Position numbers and translations under genes: made by a program. A DNA stretch of 64,000 nt from the NCBI GenBank assembly GCA_035306065.1, contig DATGOL010000092.1, positions 1 through 64,000 of the forward strand. Reading direction: 5' to 3'. Shown one piece after another: positions 25,337-33,637 of this stretch (its first letter is position 1; each line of letters begins with the position of its first letter). The stretch comes from JBBQHX01 sp035306065. Lineage in GTDB: Bacteria; Gemmatimonadota; Gemmatimonadetes; Gemmatimonadales; Gemmatimonadaceae. Under the pieces are notes generated by a model, which worked only from the letters and a program-made list of their open reading frames with translations, was not told the origin of the DNA and did no database searches.

Positions 25337-26572
25337 TTACGAACCGAACACTGACAGGAGCGCACGCGTGCCCAGTACTGCGGTGAGCAGTACCACGAGC
25401 GCGCCCAGTGCGTTGGCGAGCCAGCCGTTCGTATTGCGTCCGAGCAGCTGGCGGTCGTTCATCACGAGCAGTAGGAACAGTGCCACGAGAGGCAGAAGCA
25501 GTCCGTTGGCGGCCTGTGCAAAGAGAATGGCCGGCAGCGGGCGTACGCCTGCAACTGCGAAGGTAGCGCCGGTGGCGATTACGAGGGTGAGCGTTGCCCG
25601 CAGGCGTGAGTCGCGCAAGTCGGGCGGCCAGCCCATTGCTCCGGCCATGGCGTAGGCCGCGGCGAGCGGCGCGGTAATGGCGGAAGTGAGCCCGGCTGCG
25701 AAGAGCCCGATGGCGAAGACGACGGTTGCCCAAGGACCGAGCAGCGGTGTAAGCCCCCGGGCGAGTTCAACGGCCGAAGTGGGAGCTTCGCCGCCGCCGC
25801 TGGCTACGCCGACGGCCGCAGCGACTACGACGGCCATCGAAACGAGACCGCCAAGCCCGATGGCAACCACGAGATCGATCCGTGCGTCGCGGAGTGCGGA
25901 GTTGGTGGCTGCGGCTTCAGGATCGAGGGTGGCCGGAGTGCCGAAGCGTTCGCGGGCGGCGTCCGCGTGGAGAAACAGGTTGTACGGAACTATCGTGGTT
26001 CCGACAAGTCCTAGCGCCACTATGGCGCCACCTTCGGGTATCTGTGGCGACATTAACGCGGTAATTATCGCAATTGGGTCCCTCGCTACCCAGCCTGCCG
26101 TCACCAGGAACGCCAGGCTCATTGCCACCACGGCACCTACAAGCGCCCGCTCGATCACCCTGTAACGACCGGTCCAGAGTAGGCCGAGGGCCAGCACCGC
26201 GGTTACCAGTGCCCAGACTCGTACGCTGGAGCCCCCGATGACCTCGATGCCCAGTGCCGCACCCAGCAGGTTGCCCGTCTCGTAGGCAGCGTTGCCTACC
26301 ACGATGGCGCTCGCAACCAGAAGTGCCGCACCCACCCGCATCCACGGCGCTCCAACCCTCCGTCTTATCGCTGCTCCGAGCCCGATGCCGCCCACCACGC
26401 CCAGTCGAGCGGCCATCTCCTGCAGCACGATCGTGCCGATTGTGGCGAACAGCAGCGCCCAGAGCAGTGCGTAGCCGAAACGAATGCCCGCCATTGCGCA
26501 CGTAGTGACGGTACCGGGGCCGATGAACGCGGCGGCCACCAGCGCGCCCGGGCCTATCCTTGGGAGTTTCAA
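25337..26572 (-). CDS. Nramp-family transporter with non-canonical metal-site motifs
   Basis: Eleven-helix-type membrane protein of 411 residues of the Nramp fold. The start is TTG at 26570-26572, ten bases after AGGAAG; the frame extends upstream, but that part has no transporter sequence. Canonical Nramp proteins carry DPGN in helix 1 and MPH in helix 6 to bind Mn2+/Fe2+. Here the equivalent positions read Gly18-Pro-Gly-Thr21 (AAFIGPGTVTT) and Val195-Pro-Tyr197 (TTIVPYNLFLHA), so the Asp, Asn, Met and His ligands are all changed. The remaining fold is well kept (FGYALLWALLF, LQEMAARLG). It may belong to an Nramp-related clade with another substrate. It is divergent from the FKBP gene; the 121-base gap shows no riboswitch that I can recognise. 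Confidence 0.88.
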   Translation of the reverse strand: MKLPRIGPGALVAAAFIGPGTVTTCAMAGIRFGYALLWALLFATIGTIVLQEMAARLGVVGGIGLGAAIRRRVGAPWMRVGAALLVASAIVVGNAAYETGNLLGAALGIEVIGGSSVRVWALVTAVLALGLLWTGRYRVIERALVGAVVAMSLAFLVTAGWVARDPIAIITALMSPQIPEGGAIVALGLVGTTIVPYNLFLHADAARERFGTPATLDPEAAATNSALRDARIDLVVAIGLGGLVSMAVVVAAAVGVASGGGEAPTSAVELARGLTPLLGPWATVVFAIGLFAAGLTSAITAPLAAAYAMAGAMGWPPDLRDSRLRATLTLVIATGATFAVAGVRPLPAILFAQAANGLLLPLVALFLLLVMNDRQLLGRNTNGWLANALGALVVLLTAVLGTRALLSVFGS

Positions 26573-26693
26573 GCGAGTGTCTTCCTGTGAGTGGGCGTTC
26601 GAGTAACCGCAGGGCAAATAGGCGTGCGGTGCACGATGCCGTAAAGGGCTGTGACACTCCCAACTTTGCGCCGGTACGATTAGCGTTCGCCGA

Positions 26694-27176
26694 ATGCGTA
26701 AGCTTCGTGCTTTGATAATTGCCACCGCCGCGCTCCTGGCTGCGTGCGAGGGCGGCACCGGCCCCGGATTCGAGGGGAACATCACCGGCCAGCCGGAAAC
26801 GGTGTCGTTCACCGAATCACTCGGCGTCAACCTGTCCGCAATGACCAGGGCGCCCTCGGGTTACTACTACCAGGATCTGGCGGTTGGGGCGGGCGAGCTT
26901 GCCGCGCGCGATGAGACGGCCGCGATTCGCTACACCGGGTGGCTTCCGAACGGGCGTCGCTTCGATGCGGGTCAGATCAATGCGCAGCTGAATGGCGAGG
27001 CGCTGATCACGGGATTCAATGACGGCGTTATCGGCATGCGCGTGGGTGGCCGTCGTCTGCTGGTCATTCCGCCGGAACTTGGCTACCGGAATAGCGGACA
27101 GGGCGTGATTCCGGCCAACGCCGTGCTCGTTTTCAACGTGGAGCTGCTGGCGGTGTCCAGGCCCGAGCCGGATTGA
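26694..27176 (+). CDS. FKBP-type peptidyl-prolyl isomerase lipoprotein
   Basis: Exported protein of 160 residues. The signal ends in LLAAC (Cys18), followed by a spacer and an FKBP domain from about residue 60: AAIRYTGWLPNGRRFDAG, LITGFNDGVIGMRVGGRRLLVIPPELGYRNSG and IPANAVLVFNVELLAV. These are the conserved FKBP blocks, including the Tyr, Asp, Phe and Tyr residues of the active pocket. It should catalyse cis-trans proline isomerisation during folding of secreted or outer-membrane proteins, anchored to a membrane through its lipid. It is a single gene: divergent from the Nramp-like gene, and followed by a hairpin five bases after the stop. Confidence 0.92.
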   Translation: MRKLRALIIATAALLAACEGGTGPGFEGNITGQPETVSFTESLGVNLSAMTRAPSGYYYQDLAVGAGELAARDETAAIRYTGWLPNGRRFDAGQINAQLNGEALITGFNDGVIGMRVGGRRLLVIPPELGYRNSGQGVIPANAVLVFNVELLAVSRPEPD

Positions 27177-27181
27177 GGAAT

Positions 27182-27211
27182 GCCCGAGCCTGACGTGTGT
27201 CAGGTTCGGGC
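27182..27211 (+). terminator. Hairpin after FKBP gene
   Basis: A 13-bp stem GCCCGAGCCTGAC / GTCAGGTTCGGGC (one G-U pair as RNA) closes a four-base GTGT loop, starting five bases after the FKBP stop between convergent genes. No U-tract follows, so termination efficiency is uncertain. Confidence 0.6.
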
Positions 27212-27265
27212 CGGGTGGAGGATCTGGAGTCTGCGGTACGCCCGTATTCCGGCGCGGCGTGAACC

Positions 27266-27682
27266 TTACGCCGGCTTCGTTGCAACCACCTGCCGCACGA
27301 CACTCTCCAGCTCGTCAGGTGTGAACGGCTTGGGCAGGAACCTCACTGCCAGCCTCCTGAGCGTGTTCGGGTCCATTTCCGGTGTAGCGAAGCCGGACAT
27401 CAGTACCACTGGAGGCGGGGCGGGCGTCGCGGACACACGCTCAGCCAGCTCGAGCCCGCTCATTCCCGGCATCATCACATCGCTGATGATTACGTCAACG
27501 CCGCCGGACGCGGCGAGCATCGTGAGGGCATCTTCGCCCGAACTCGCCACGAATACCGAGAACCCTCGTCGCTGAAGGATTCGCATGGCAACCGTGCGAA
27601 CGGTGCCTTCATCCTCTACGAGCAGAACTCGAATGGGCACTGGGGGAGCCAACGTGGCCGAAGCGGTGTCAACCGGTACCAT
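27266..27682 (-). CDS. Single-domain response regulator
   Basis: Receiver-only protein of 138 residues. The acidic pair is in LLVEDEGTV, the phospho-acceptor is Asp68 in IISDVMMPGMSG, the Thr/Ser position is VVLMSGFA and the conserved Lys is in FLPKPFTPDEL. There is no output domain, so it must act through protein contact, like CheY or Spo0F. Its receiver closely resembles the C-terminal receiver of the hybrid kinase at 5634-8414 (both have the MSGF/MSGY and KPF features), but no kinase is adjacent. ATG at 27680-27682 opens the frame; a 16-residue Pro/Ala-rich lead precedes the receiver. Confidence 0.92.
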   Translation of the reverse strand: MVPVDTASATLAPPVPIRVLLVEDEGTVRTVAMRILQRRGFSVFVASSGEDALTMLAASGGVDVIISDVMMPGMSGLELAERVSATPAPPPVVLMSGFATPEMDPNTLRRLAVRFLPKPFTPDELESVVRQVVATKPA

Positions 27683-27793
27683 TTGCTGTTCAGGCAGATG
27701 TTTGAGTGCACAGCGCTTCGGCGCGCGTCTTTACGCAGGATAGACGCACACGATGGCGGTGTCGTTGCAGAATCCTGCTTGATACAGCGCAAT

Positions 27794-29104
27794 TCACTGA
27801 ACGACACCCGTCATTGTTACTGCAAGTAACATGGCCATTTTTGTCGCGGGGAGCACGCTCGAAGCCAGCGCTCTTTCGGCGAGCGTATGAGATCCGGTGC
27901 CGCGGCCCCGCCCGATTGCCACCGTAGGAATTCCGAGGACTACCCCAATGTTGCCATCGGTCGAGCCCGTTGCAACTGCGGGAACCGGGCCGAGCCGTAT
28001 CCCGAAGTGCTCATGCGCGGCAATGGTGGTTTCCACGAGCGGATGCGTGCGACGATCAGCCAGCATCTCTTCCGTTCCACCCGCACGATTGCGCAATTCC
28101 ACTTCCTTCCGCCAGCCAACCCCGTGAGTGTCTGCCGCGCGTGCTACACGCTGCTCGATTTCCCTGTCAAGCGAATCCAGCAGCACCGGATTCACTGAAC
28201 GAAGGTCCATCGTGAACGATACCTCTTCCGGAATTGCATTGAAAATCTTGCCGCCACGCAGCATGCCAACGTTGTACACCGCTCCGCCCTGGCCATATGG
28301 AATCTCGATCGTGTAGATGTCGCGCACTGCATCGGAGAGCGCACGCACCGGATGCGGCTTTCCCGCAGAGGCGTTCGTGTGCGATCCTGGCCCGGTGAAC
28401 ACATATCGTGTCCAGTATATGCCAAGTGCGCCGTAGGCCACGCTGGACAATCCGCCATCCAGCGAGACGAGCAGGTCCGTCTTTATGTCGGTGTTGTTGA
28501 ACCAGTATTCCATTCCGCGCAGGCCAATCTCCTCCTGCACCGTGGCCACGTATACGATGTCGCCGCGAGTGCGCACGTTGGACTCATGAAGCGCGCGCGC
28601 AATGGCGAGCATGTTCGCCACGGACGCGGAATTGTCAAAAATGCCCGGTGCATGAAGCGTGTCGCCGCTCCGGCGAACGCGCACGTCAGTGTCTTCAGGG
28701 TGCACCGTGTCCATGTGTGCGGCAAAGACGAGCACCGGACCGCCGCCCGTGCCCTTGCGCACTGCCGTCACGTTACCGATCGAGTCAACCGCTACCGTGA
28801 GGCCGAGCTTCTCCAGCTCCCCCTTTACGTACTCTGCCCGGCGCTGTTCGAACCCGGACGGAGCAGGGATTTCGGTAATACGAATCCATTCGGCAATCTG
28901 CGACTGCTCGTTGCTGTCGAGCCATTCCATAGCGGCCTTCACCGAAGCCAGGCTTGCGGTGGCGCTTACCCGTGCGGCAGCGGAATCAGCGGGCGAAGAC
29001 GCGGTTCCGGGAGCCTGCTGAGCGCGGGCACCGGGCGGGACGAGAACTGTTGCGAGGGTTAGCAGAAGGCACGCGACAACAGTTCTTGATGCGGTGACAG
29101 GCAT
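27794..29104 (-). CDS. Exported M20-family metallopeptidase (PepT-like)
   Basis: Secreted di-zinc hydrolase of 436 residues. The signal peptide runs to about residue 27 (cleavage near GARAQQ). Metal and catalytic residues are recognisable: His-x-Asp in FAAHMDTVHPEDTD, the bridging Asp in GIFDNSASVANML, the catalytic Glu in TVQEEIGL, an Asp in LVSLDGGL and the late His in GTGSHTLAER. The dimerisation domain lies at about 230-330. The pattern is closest to peptidase T-like members that trim tripeptides and other small peptides. ATG at 29102-29104 follows CCGGAG at nine bases; an in-frame upstream region has no signal features. It is transcribed away from the flavin oxidoreductase. The 213-base divergent gap contains a small GGTAC/GTACC dyad near 29293-29308. 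Confidence 0.9.
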   Translation of the reverse strand: MPVTASRTVVACLLLTLATVLVPPGARAQQAPGTASSPADSAAARVSATASLASVKAAMEWLDSNEQSQIAEWIRITEIPAPSGFEQRRAEYVKGELEKLGLTVAVDSIGNVTAVRKGTGGGPVLVFAAHMDTVHPEDTDVRVRRSGDTLHAPGIFDNSASVANMLAIARALHESNVRTRGDIVYVATVQEEIGLRGMEYWFNNTDIKTDLLVSLDGGLSSVAYGALGIYWTRYVFTGPGSHTNASAGKPHPVRALSDAVRDIYTIEIPYGQGGAVYNVGMLRGGKIFNAIPEEVSFTMDLRSVNPVLLDSLDREIEQRVARAADTHGVGWRKEVELRNRAGGTEEMLADRRTHPLVETTIAAHEHFGIRLGPVPAVATGSTDGNIGVVLGIPTVAIGRGRGTGSHTLAERALASSVLPATKMAMLLAVTMTGVVQ

Positions 29105-29317
29105 GTTCGGGCTCCGGATGGGTGTGCTGAGAATCTCCACGAAATGCGGCCTTTTCGATAGTGCGATCGTCACCAACCGATGCCGAATGTCGGACTTCGA
29201 AAGGCGAGCGCGCAACAGTAATAATGAGGAGAGTTGCAGCGACACAGTACAACTGGTTAGTCGCGCAGGCTCGACGAAGAGTCGGCTCGGCGGTACTCAC
29301 AGGTACCGGAGGCAGGA

Positions 29318-30829
29318 ATGCAGGAACTGACTATCCGCACGACCGACGGTGGCGAAACGACACTCAGCACCTCGGAACTCAACACCTTCGTTTCCGGTTT
29401 GAAGGGCAGCGTAACCACGCAGGCCGATCCTGACTACGAGAAGGTGCGACCGGTGTGGAACGCGACCGCGGAACGAATGCCGGCAATGTTCGTTCACTGC
29501 GTTGGCGAGCAAGACGTTCAACGCACCATACGACTCGTGCGGGAGAGGGGGCTGTTGCTCGGAGTGCGGGGTGGCGGACACAACATTGCCGGTAATGCGC
29601 TGGCTAACGGCGGCGTGGTGATCGACTTCTCCGCACAGCGCGGCGTGGAAGTGGATGCGGACAAGAGACACGCGCGTGTGCAGCCAGGTGCGCTGCTGCA
29701 GGATGTGGACAGGGAAACCCAGCGATACGGACTTGCAACTCCACTCGGCATCAATTCCACCACTGGTGTCGCGGGCCTGACGCTTGGCGGCGGGATAGGC
29801 TGGCTGAGCCGGCGTTTCGGGCTGACGGTGGACAATCTGCACTCGGTGCGGATGGTGACTGCCGACGGTGATGCAGTTCGTGCAAGCGAGAATGAGAATG
29901 CGGAGTTGTTCTGGGCCATTCGAGGCGGTGGCGGGAACTTCGGAGTGGTAACGTCATTCGACTTCCGGCTTCACCCGGTAGGTCCGGAGGTGGTGGCAGG
30001 TTTGATAGTGCATCCTGCGGATGACATAGCTGCCCTGCTTCAGCAGTATCGTGAAGTGGCCGAGGCGTGTCCGAACGAGCTCACCGTTTCGGTGGTGTTG
30101 CGCAAGGCACCGCCGCTGCCGTTCCTGGACGAGAGTGTGCACGGCCAGCTGGTGGTGATACTGGCGGTGTGTTACACGGGAGCACCCGGTGACGCGGAGC
30201 GCGCGCTTGCACCATTGCGAGCCATCGGCAAGCCTCATGCAGACGTGGTGGGGCCTGCGAAGTTTGCCGAGTTCCAGCAGATGTTCGACCCGCTTCTCAC
30301 GAAGGGCGCGCGCAATTACTGGAAGACGAACAACTTTGCGTCGCTGGAAGACGGGCTTCTGAGCGAGCTGGCGATAGCCGCTGAATCGCTGCCCGGCCCC
30401 GAGTGCGAGCTGTTCGTTGTGCAGCTGGGCGGTGCTGTGTCACTTCTGCCGGACGACGCCACTGCCTACATGGGGCGGAGCGCTCCATTCACGATGAATG
30501 CGCATGCGCGCTGGCAGAAACCCGAGGAGGATGACGTTTATGTCAGGTGGGCGCGCGAGGTGGCGAAGAACACCGGTCGTTATGCGTCGGAAGGGGCGTA
30601 CGTGAATTTCATGACGCAGGACGAGTCAGATCGGGTGCGCAGTGCGTACGGCAAGAACTTCGAGCGCCTGGCGACGATCAAGGCCCGTGTGGACCCGAAC
30701 AACGTGTTCAGGGTGAACCAGAACGTGCTTCCTCAGGTTCCCGACGCGCAACGTGCAGCGCGGACGGACGATCGACGCACGAGTGCAACTGGCCGGGATC
30801 AGTCACTGGAGGCGCCTGGTACACCGTAG
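29318..30829 (+). CDS. FAD-linked oxidoreductase of the berberine-bridge (BBE/VAO) type
   Basis: Flavoenzyme of 503 residues. The FAD_binding_4 domain has the covalent-flavin His88 in VRGGGHNIAG and the phosphate loop TLGGGIGWLSRRFGLT; the C-terminal BBE segment reads YVNFM, then NFERLATIKARVDPNNVFRVNQN. The second covalent link (6-S-cysteinyl) seen in bicovalent members is not apparent, so flavin attachment is probably by His alone. Relatives oxidise sugars, alkaloids or polyketide intermediates with oxygen. No signal peptide is present. ATG at 29318 follows GGAGG. It is monocistronic and ends before two tandem hairpins. A Ser/Thr/Arg-rich tail (about 485-503) is not part of the enzyme fold. 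Confidence 0.92.
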   Translation: MQELTIRTTDGGETTLSTSELNTFVSGLKGSVTTQADPDYEKVRPVWNATAERMPAMFVHCVGEQDVQRTIRLVRERGLLLGVRGGGHNIAGNALANGGVVIDFSAQRGVEVDADKRHARVQPGALLQDVDRETQRYGLATPLGINSTTGVAGLTLGGGIGWLSRRFGLTVDNLHSVRMVTADGDAVRASENENAELFWAIRGGGGNFGVVTSFDFRLHPVGPEVVAGLIVHPADDIAALLQQYREVAEACPNELTVSVVLRKAPPLPFLDESVHGQLVVILAVCYTGAPGDAERALAPLRAIGKPHADVVGPAKFAEFQQMFDPLLTKGARNYWKTNNFASLEDGLLSELAIAAESLPGPECELFVVQLGGAVSLLPDDATAYMGRSAPFTMNAHARWQKPEEDDVYVRWAREVAKNTGRYASEGAYVNFMTQDESDRVRSAYGKNFERLATIKARVDPNNVFRVNQNVLPQVPDAQRAARTDDRRTSATGRDQSLEAPGTP

Positions 30830-30842
30830 ACGGCTCGATGCG

Positions 30843-30898
30843 ACTGCAGGCAATATCCGGGATGTACGTGAAGGAACCACCCGGCTATTGCCTGCAGT
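30843..30898. repeat. Imperfect long inverted repeat
   Basis: Arms ACTGCAGGCAATA (30843-30855) and TATTGCCTGCAGT (30886-30898) pair over 13 bp; after one mismatch five more pairs (CCGGG/CCCGG) extend the stem around an 18-base loop. It lies 14 bases after the oxidoreductase stop, directly before a second hairpin. It may be a transcript end, an mRNA stabiliser or a remnant of a palindromic repeat. Confidence 0.65.
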
Positions 30899-30917
30899 TT
30901 GACTCATATCTGTAAGT

Positions 30918-30958
30918 CGTTATGCACGGGACGGACATTGTCCGTCCCGTGCATAACG
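30918..30958. terminator. Perfect 19-bp hairpin between convergent genes
   Basis: Arms CGTTATGCACGGGACGGAC and its exact complement flank a three-base ATT loop. The position, between the plus-strand oxidoreductase and the minus-strand TonB receptor (stop at 30966), fits a bidirectional terminator. A U-tract is absent on both sides. Confidence 0.7.
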
Positions 30959-30965
30959 CTTGCCA

Positions 30966-33392
30966 TCAGAAGCCCCGGGTAACGCGCAACGACAGGTTCC
31001 TGCGGGGGCGCAGCAGGGTTATCGGATCCAGGTGCTCCCGGTAGGTGTGGTTGAACAGGTTGTCCAGGCTCAGGCTTACAGTCGTTCCCGAGAACGTTGC
31101 ACCGGTGCGCATGGTCATCACGGCCCAGCCCGGCGTCTCCAGCTCGCCGGACGTGGCAGCCGCGCGATTCTGGCTTGCGGCAGCACGACCCTCCACTTCA
31201 ACCCACCCCTGAAGCTTCGCCATTCCGGGAAGCACACCTGCTGCCTCGTTCGGCGCCAGGCGCAGGGCGAGCGACCCTGTAAGGGGAGGAATGGCAGCCA
31301 GCGGCGCGCTGCCGGTAAGGTCTTCCCCGCGTGTGTAGGTTGCCGAGCCACGCAGCCGGAACGCAGGACTGATATCCGCGAGCAGCGACGTGGTAACGCC
31401 GGTCAGCCGGGCTCTCGCAATGTTCCTGTACTCGCGTACAGGCATGTCACCGATAGCTGCGTCTTCAGCAAGCACCGGCATGATGAGGTCATCCAGGTCG
31501 TTGCGAAACACGGTAACGCCGGTTGAGGCCTCGTGAATGCCGATGGCGTGAAGCGCTCCGTCCCACGTGAGGCCTGCCTCGACGGTACGTCCGGTTTCGG
31601 TTGTGAGTTCAGGGTTGCCGCGGTAGACGTAGCCGTCGGGACGTGCAACGGTACCGAACAGCTCAGTGGGATCTGGAACGCGGTAGCCAACGCCGGCGCT
31701 CGTGCGCAGGCCGAAGCCGCTGCCCAGTGCAAGGCGAGCACCCAGGTTTCCCGTTGCTACGATGTCGCTGGCCGGATTCCAGCCCTGAGCGCGCTTCTCG
31801 ATTCGATCGGCACGGGCACCCCCGCTGATCGTGAGGCGCTCGCTGAAGGCGCGTTCACCCTGCGCGAACACGCCCAGGTCGAGAATGCTTACGTCCGGCC
31901 ACGTGTGGTAGGTGCGAGTGGAAGGGTCCATCGCACCTGACGACGTAGTTATCCACCGGGTACCTTCCGCTCCCCACTCGACCGCTTCCACGCCCGCATC
32001 TATGTGGGTACGGTAATCGGGACGAAGCCGAAGCTGCGCACGCGCACCGCTGGTCGTGGAGTAGGAGCGCGCATCGGTGGTGGAGCGCATCGTCATCTGC
32101 ATGCCGCCCATGTCACCGCTACCCATGCCGCCCATTCCGCTCATTGGCATCACCATGTCCATGAGCATGTGGTGGTCGAGGCGCTGCACGTACGCGCGTG
32201 CGCTAACCGCGTCCACGATCCCGCGCCCGCGCTGCCAGCCCCAGTCGAGAGCGAAGGTGCGTCGCGCTTCCTTCGGGATCGAGCCGCCGGCCATGGACGG
32301 CCAGCCGATGTCACGCGCACCATACTCCATGTACTGGAATGCCAGCCGCTGCGCAGGCGCGATCTCGTAGCCTGCCTTCAGGTCCAGCGTGCCCGAGCGG
32401 TACGAAGATCCGTCAACCCGCGCGACAGGCGTACGGTAGTCCCCGTAGCTCTGCGCGTCTGCCTGAAGTGCGACGTCGAACCGACCAGTGCGCGTCCAGA
32501 CACCCACACCCATGGTTCCGCCGGGAACGGCAGACGAGGCGCCGAGCCGAACTTCACCACCCACCTTGCCGTCAGGCATGGACAGCGCCGGATTGCGGGT
32601 GACCACGTTCACCACTCCGCCAACGTTCCCCGATCCGTAGAGCGTGGATCCGGGCCCTGCCAGCACTTCAACACGCTCGACTGCCGAGGGGTCAACTGTT
32701 GCGAGGCCCTGATCCATGCCGAACGTGCAGGCACGGTTCAGCCTTGCGCCGTCCACCATGAATGCCAGGCGTTCGCCGCCGAGTCCACGTACGGTGAGCT
32801 TGCTGCCCCAGGCGCCGGTGCGACTGGTGGTTACGCCTTCAACTGCTTCCAGAGATTCCGCCAGCGAGGTATGCCCGCGCTCGTGCATGCTCTCGGCGTC
32901 TGCGGTAGACACGGTGAGTGCGGTGCCCTGGGCGAGCTGGTTGGGCGCGGAAGTTTCCACGCTGATGGCAGACAGCAGGGCCGGCCGCGGCGTGAGCATT
33001 ATGTCGTGCACGTCCGCAATGTGTTCCGCTGCGTGGGCTATCAGCTGCTGTGCCGAAACCACATGCGGTGCATAGCCAATGCGACGAAGTGCGATGGACA
33101 CACCCCGGTCGTCAGGCGCGAGCGAACTCGCGCTGAGCGCAACGCGTCCGTTGGCGTCTCCGCGTGCGATGACCACCGCAGGCTGGCCGGTAACGGATCG
33201 AATTACCTGTACTGCGTCGAGCGGCAGGCCGGTGGAGGCGTCCCGCACGATGAGGACGATTGCGCTCGACGACTGCGCATCGGCGGGCTGTTGAGCACTG
33301 GCCGAGTGGTTCGGCCAGGGGAGGGCGAGGAGCGTGAATGCTGCAAGTGCTGCGGTACCAGGCAGTCGTCGCCCCGGATGATTGGCGAACAT
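30966..33392 (-). CDS. TonB-dependent receptor with Met-rich insert
   Basis: Outer-membrane receptor of 808 residues: signal peptide to about 33, carboxypeptidase-regulatory-like domain (about 45-125), plug (LAQGTALTVSTADAES, LAGPGSTLYGSGNVGGVVNVVTR) and a beta-barrel ending in Phe (LRVTRGF). The barrel holds a striking Met-rich stretch at about residues 404-434 (DHHMLMDMVMPMSGMGGMG and onward), with eleven Met in 27 residues. Such stretches bind Cu(I)/Ag(I) in known copper proteins and are seen in copper-linked receptors of the NosA/OprC type, so copper is the likely ligand. ATG at 33390-33392 follows AAGGAG. A small Cys/His-rich secreted protein is encoded 245 bases upstream on the same strand, the same order as around the receptor at 2455-4842. 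Confidence 0.93.
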   Translation of the reverse strand: MFANHPGRRLPGTAALAAFTLLALPWPNHSASAQQPADAQSSSAIVLIVRDASTGLPLDAVQVIRSVTGQPAVVIARGDANGRVALSASSLAPDDRGVSIALRRIGYAPHVVSAQQLIAHAAEHIADVHDIMLTPRPALLSAISVETSAPNQLAQGTALTVSTADAESMHERGHTSLAESLEAVEGVTTSRTGAWGSKLTVRGLGGERLAFMVDGARLNRACTFGMDQGLATVDPSAVERVEVLAGPGSTLYGSGNVGGVVNVVTRNPALSMPDGKVGGEVRLGASSAVPGGTMGVGVWTRTGRFDVALQADAQSYGDYRTPVARVDGSSYRSGTLDLKAGYEIAPAQRLAFQYMEYGARDIGWPSMAGGSIPKEARRTFALDWGWQRGRGIVDAVSARAYVQRLDHHMLMDMVMPMSGMGGMGSGDMGGMQMTMRSTTDARSYSTTSGARAQLRLRPDYRTHIDAGVEAVEWGAEGTRWITTSSGAMDPSTRTYHTWPDVSILDLGVFAQGERAFSERLTISGGARADRIEKRAQGWNPASDIVATGNLGARLALGSGFGLRTSAGVGYRVPDPTELFGTVARPDGYVYRGNPELTTETGRTVEAGLTWDGALHAIGIHEASTGVTVFRNDLDDLIMPVLAEDAAIGDMPVREYRNIARARLTGVTTSLLADISPAFRLRGSATYTRGEDLTGSAPLAAIPPLTGSLALRLAPNEAAGVLPGMAKLQGWVEVEGRAAASQNRAAATSGELETPGWAVMTMRTGATFSGTTVSLSLDNLFNHTYREHLDPITLLRPRRNLSLRVTRGF

Positions 33393-33424
33393 GGTGTGGT
33401 CTCCTTCGAATTCGTCGTATGTCG

Positions 33425-33560
33425 GTCATCCCGCGAGCGGCGGGAGAGTCTCGTTCATCGTCACCCCGCGAGATGCGGAAGACGTGTGCTTCGCTGTCAC
33501 CCCGCGAGAGGGCGGGGGACGTTTCCTTCGCTCATCCCGCGTGATGCGGGATCTGCCCTA
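33425..33560. repeat. Four tandem palindromic repeats, 35-36-base period
   Basis: Four imperfect copies begin at 33425, 33460, 33496 and about 33531. Each starts (G)TCAYCCCGCG and continues with a short spacer and a partly complementary GCGGG, then a more variable tail often containing TTCGCT or TTC. Every unit can fold into a small CCCGC/GCGGG hairpin. They fill the leader between the small Cys/His protein gene and the TonB receptor gene. They resemble dispersed intergenic palindromes (REP-like) rather than CRISPR, since there are no distinct spacers. Confidence 0.7.
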
Positions 33561-33637
33561 AGTGCGCGTTGGCCGACCTGGCTGCAGGTGTGTATCCCGG
33601 CGCGCACTTCGCTGCGCTGAATGACACGGCCTGCAGT

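Noticed and set aside
26573..26693. Manganese (yybP-ykoY) riboswitch ahead of the Nramp-like gene
   Set aside because: The leader is short and I could not find the conserved internal loop sequences.
5634..27682. Hybrid kinase and the lone receiver as a cognate pair
   Set aside because: The receivers are similar, but the genes are about 19 kb apart and nothing links them beyond family resemblance.
33425..33560. CRISPR array
   Set aside because: Repeats are imperfect and contiguous, with no unique spacers of constant length and no cas genes nearby.
32004..33620. 538-codon plus-strand frame opposite the Met-rich TonB receptor
   Set aside because: Composition is His/Arg/Val-rich without domain signatures; the receptor on the minus strand is complete.
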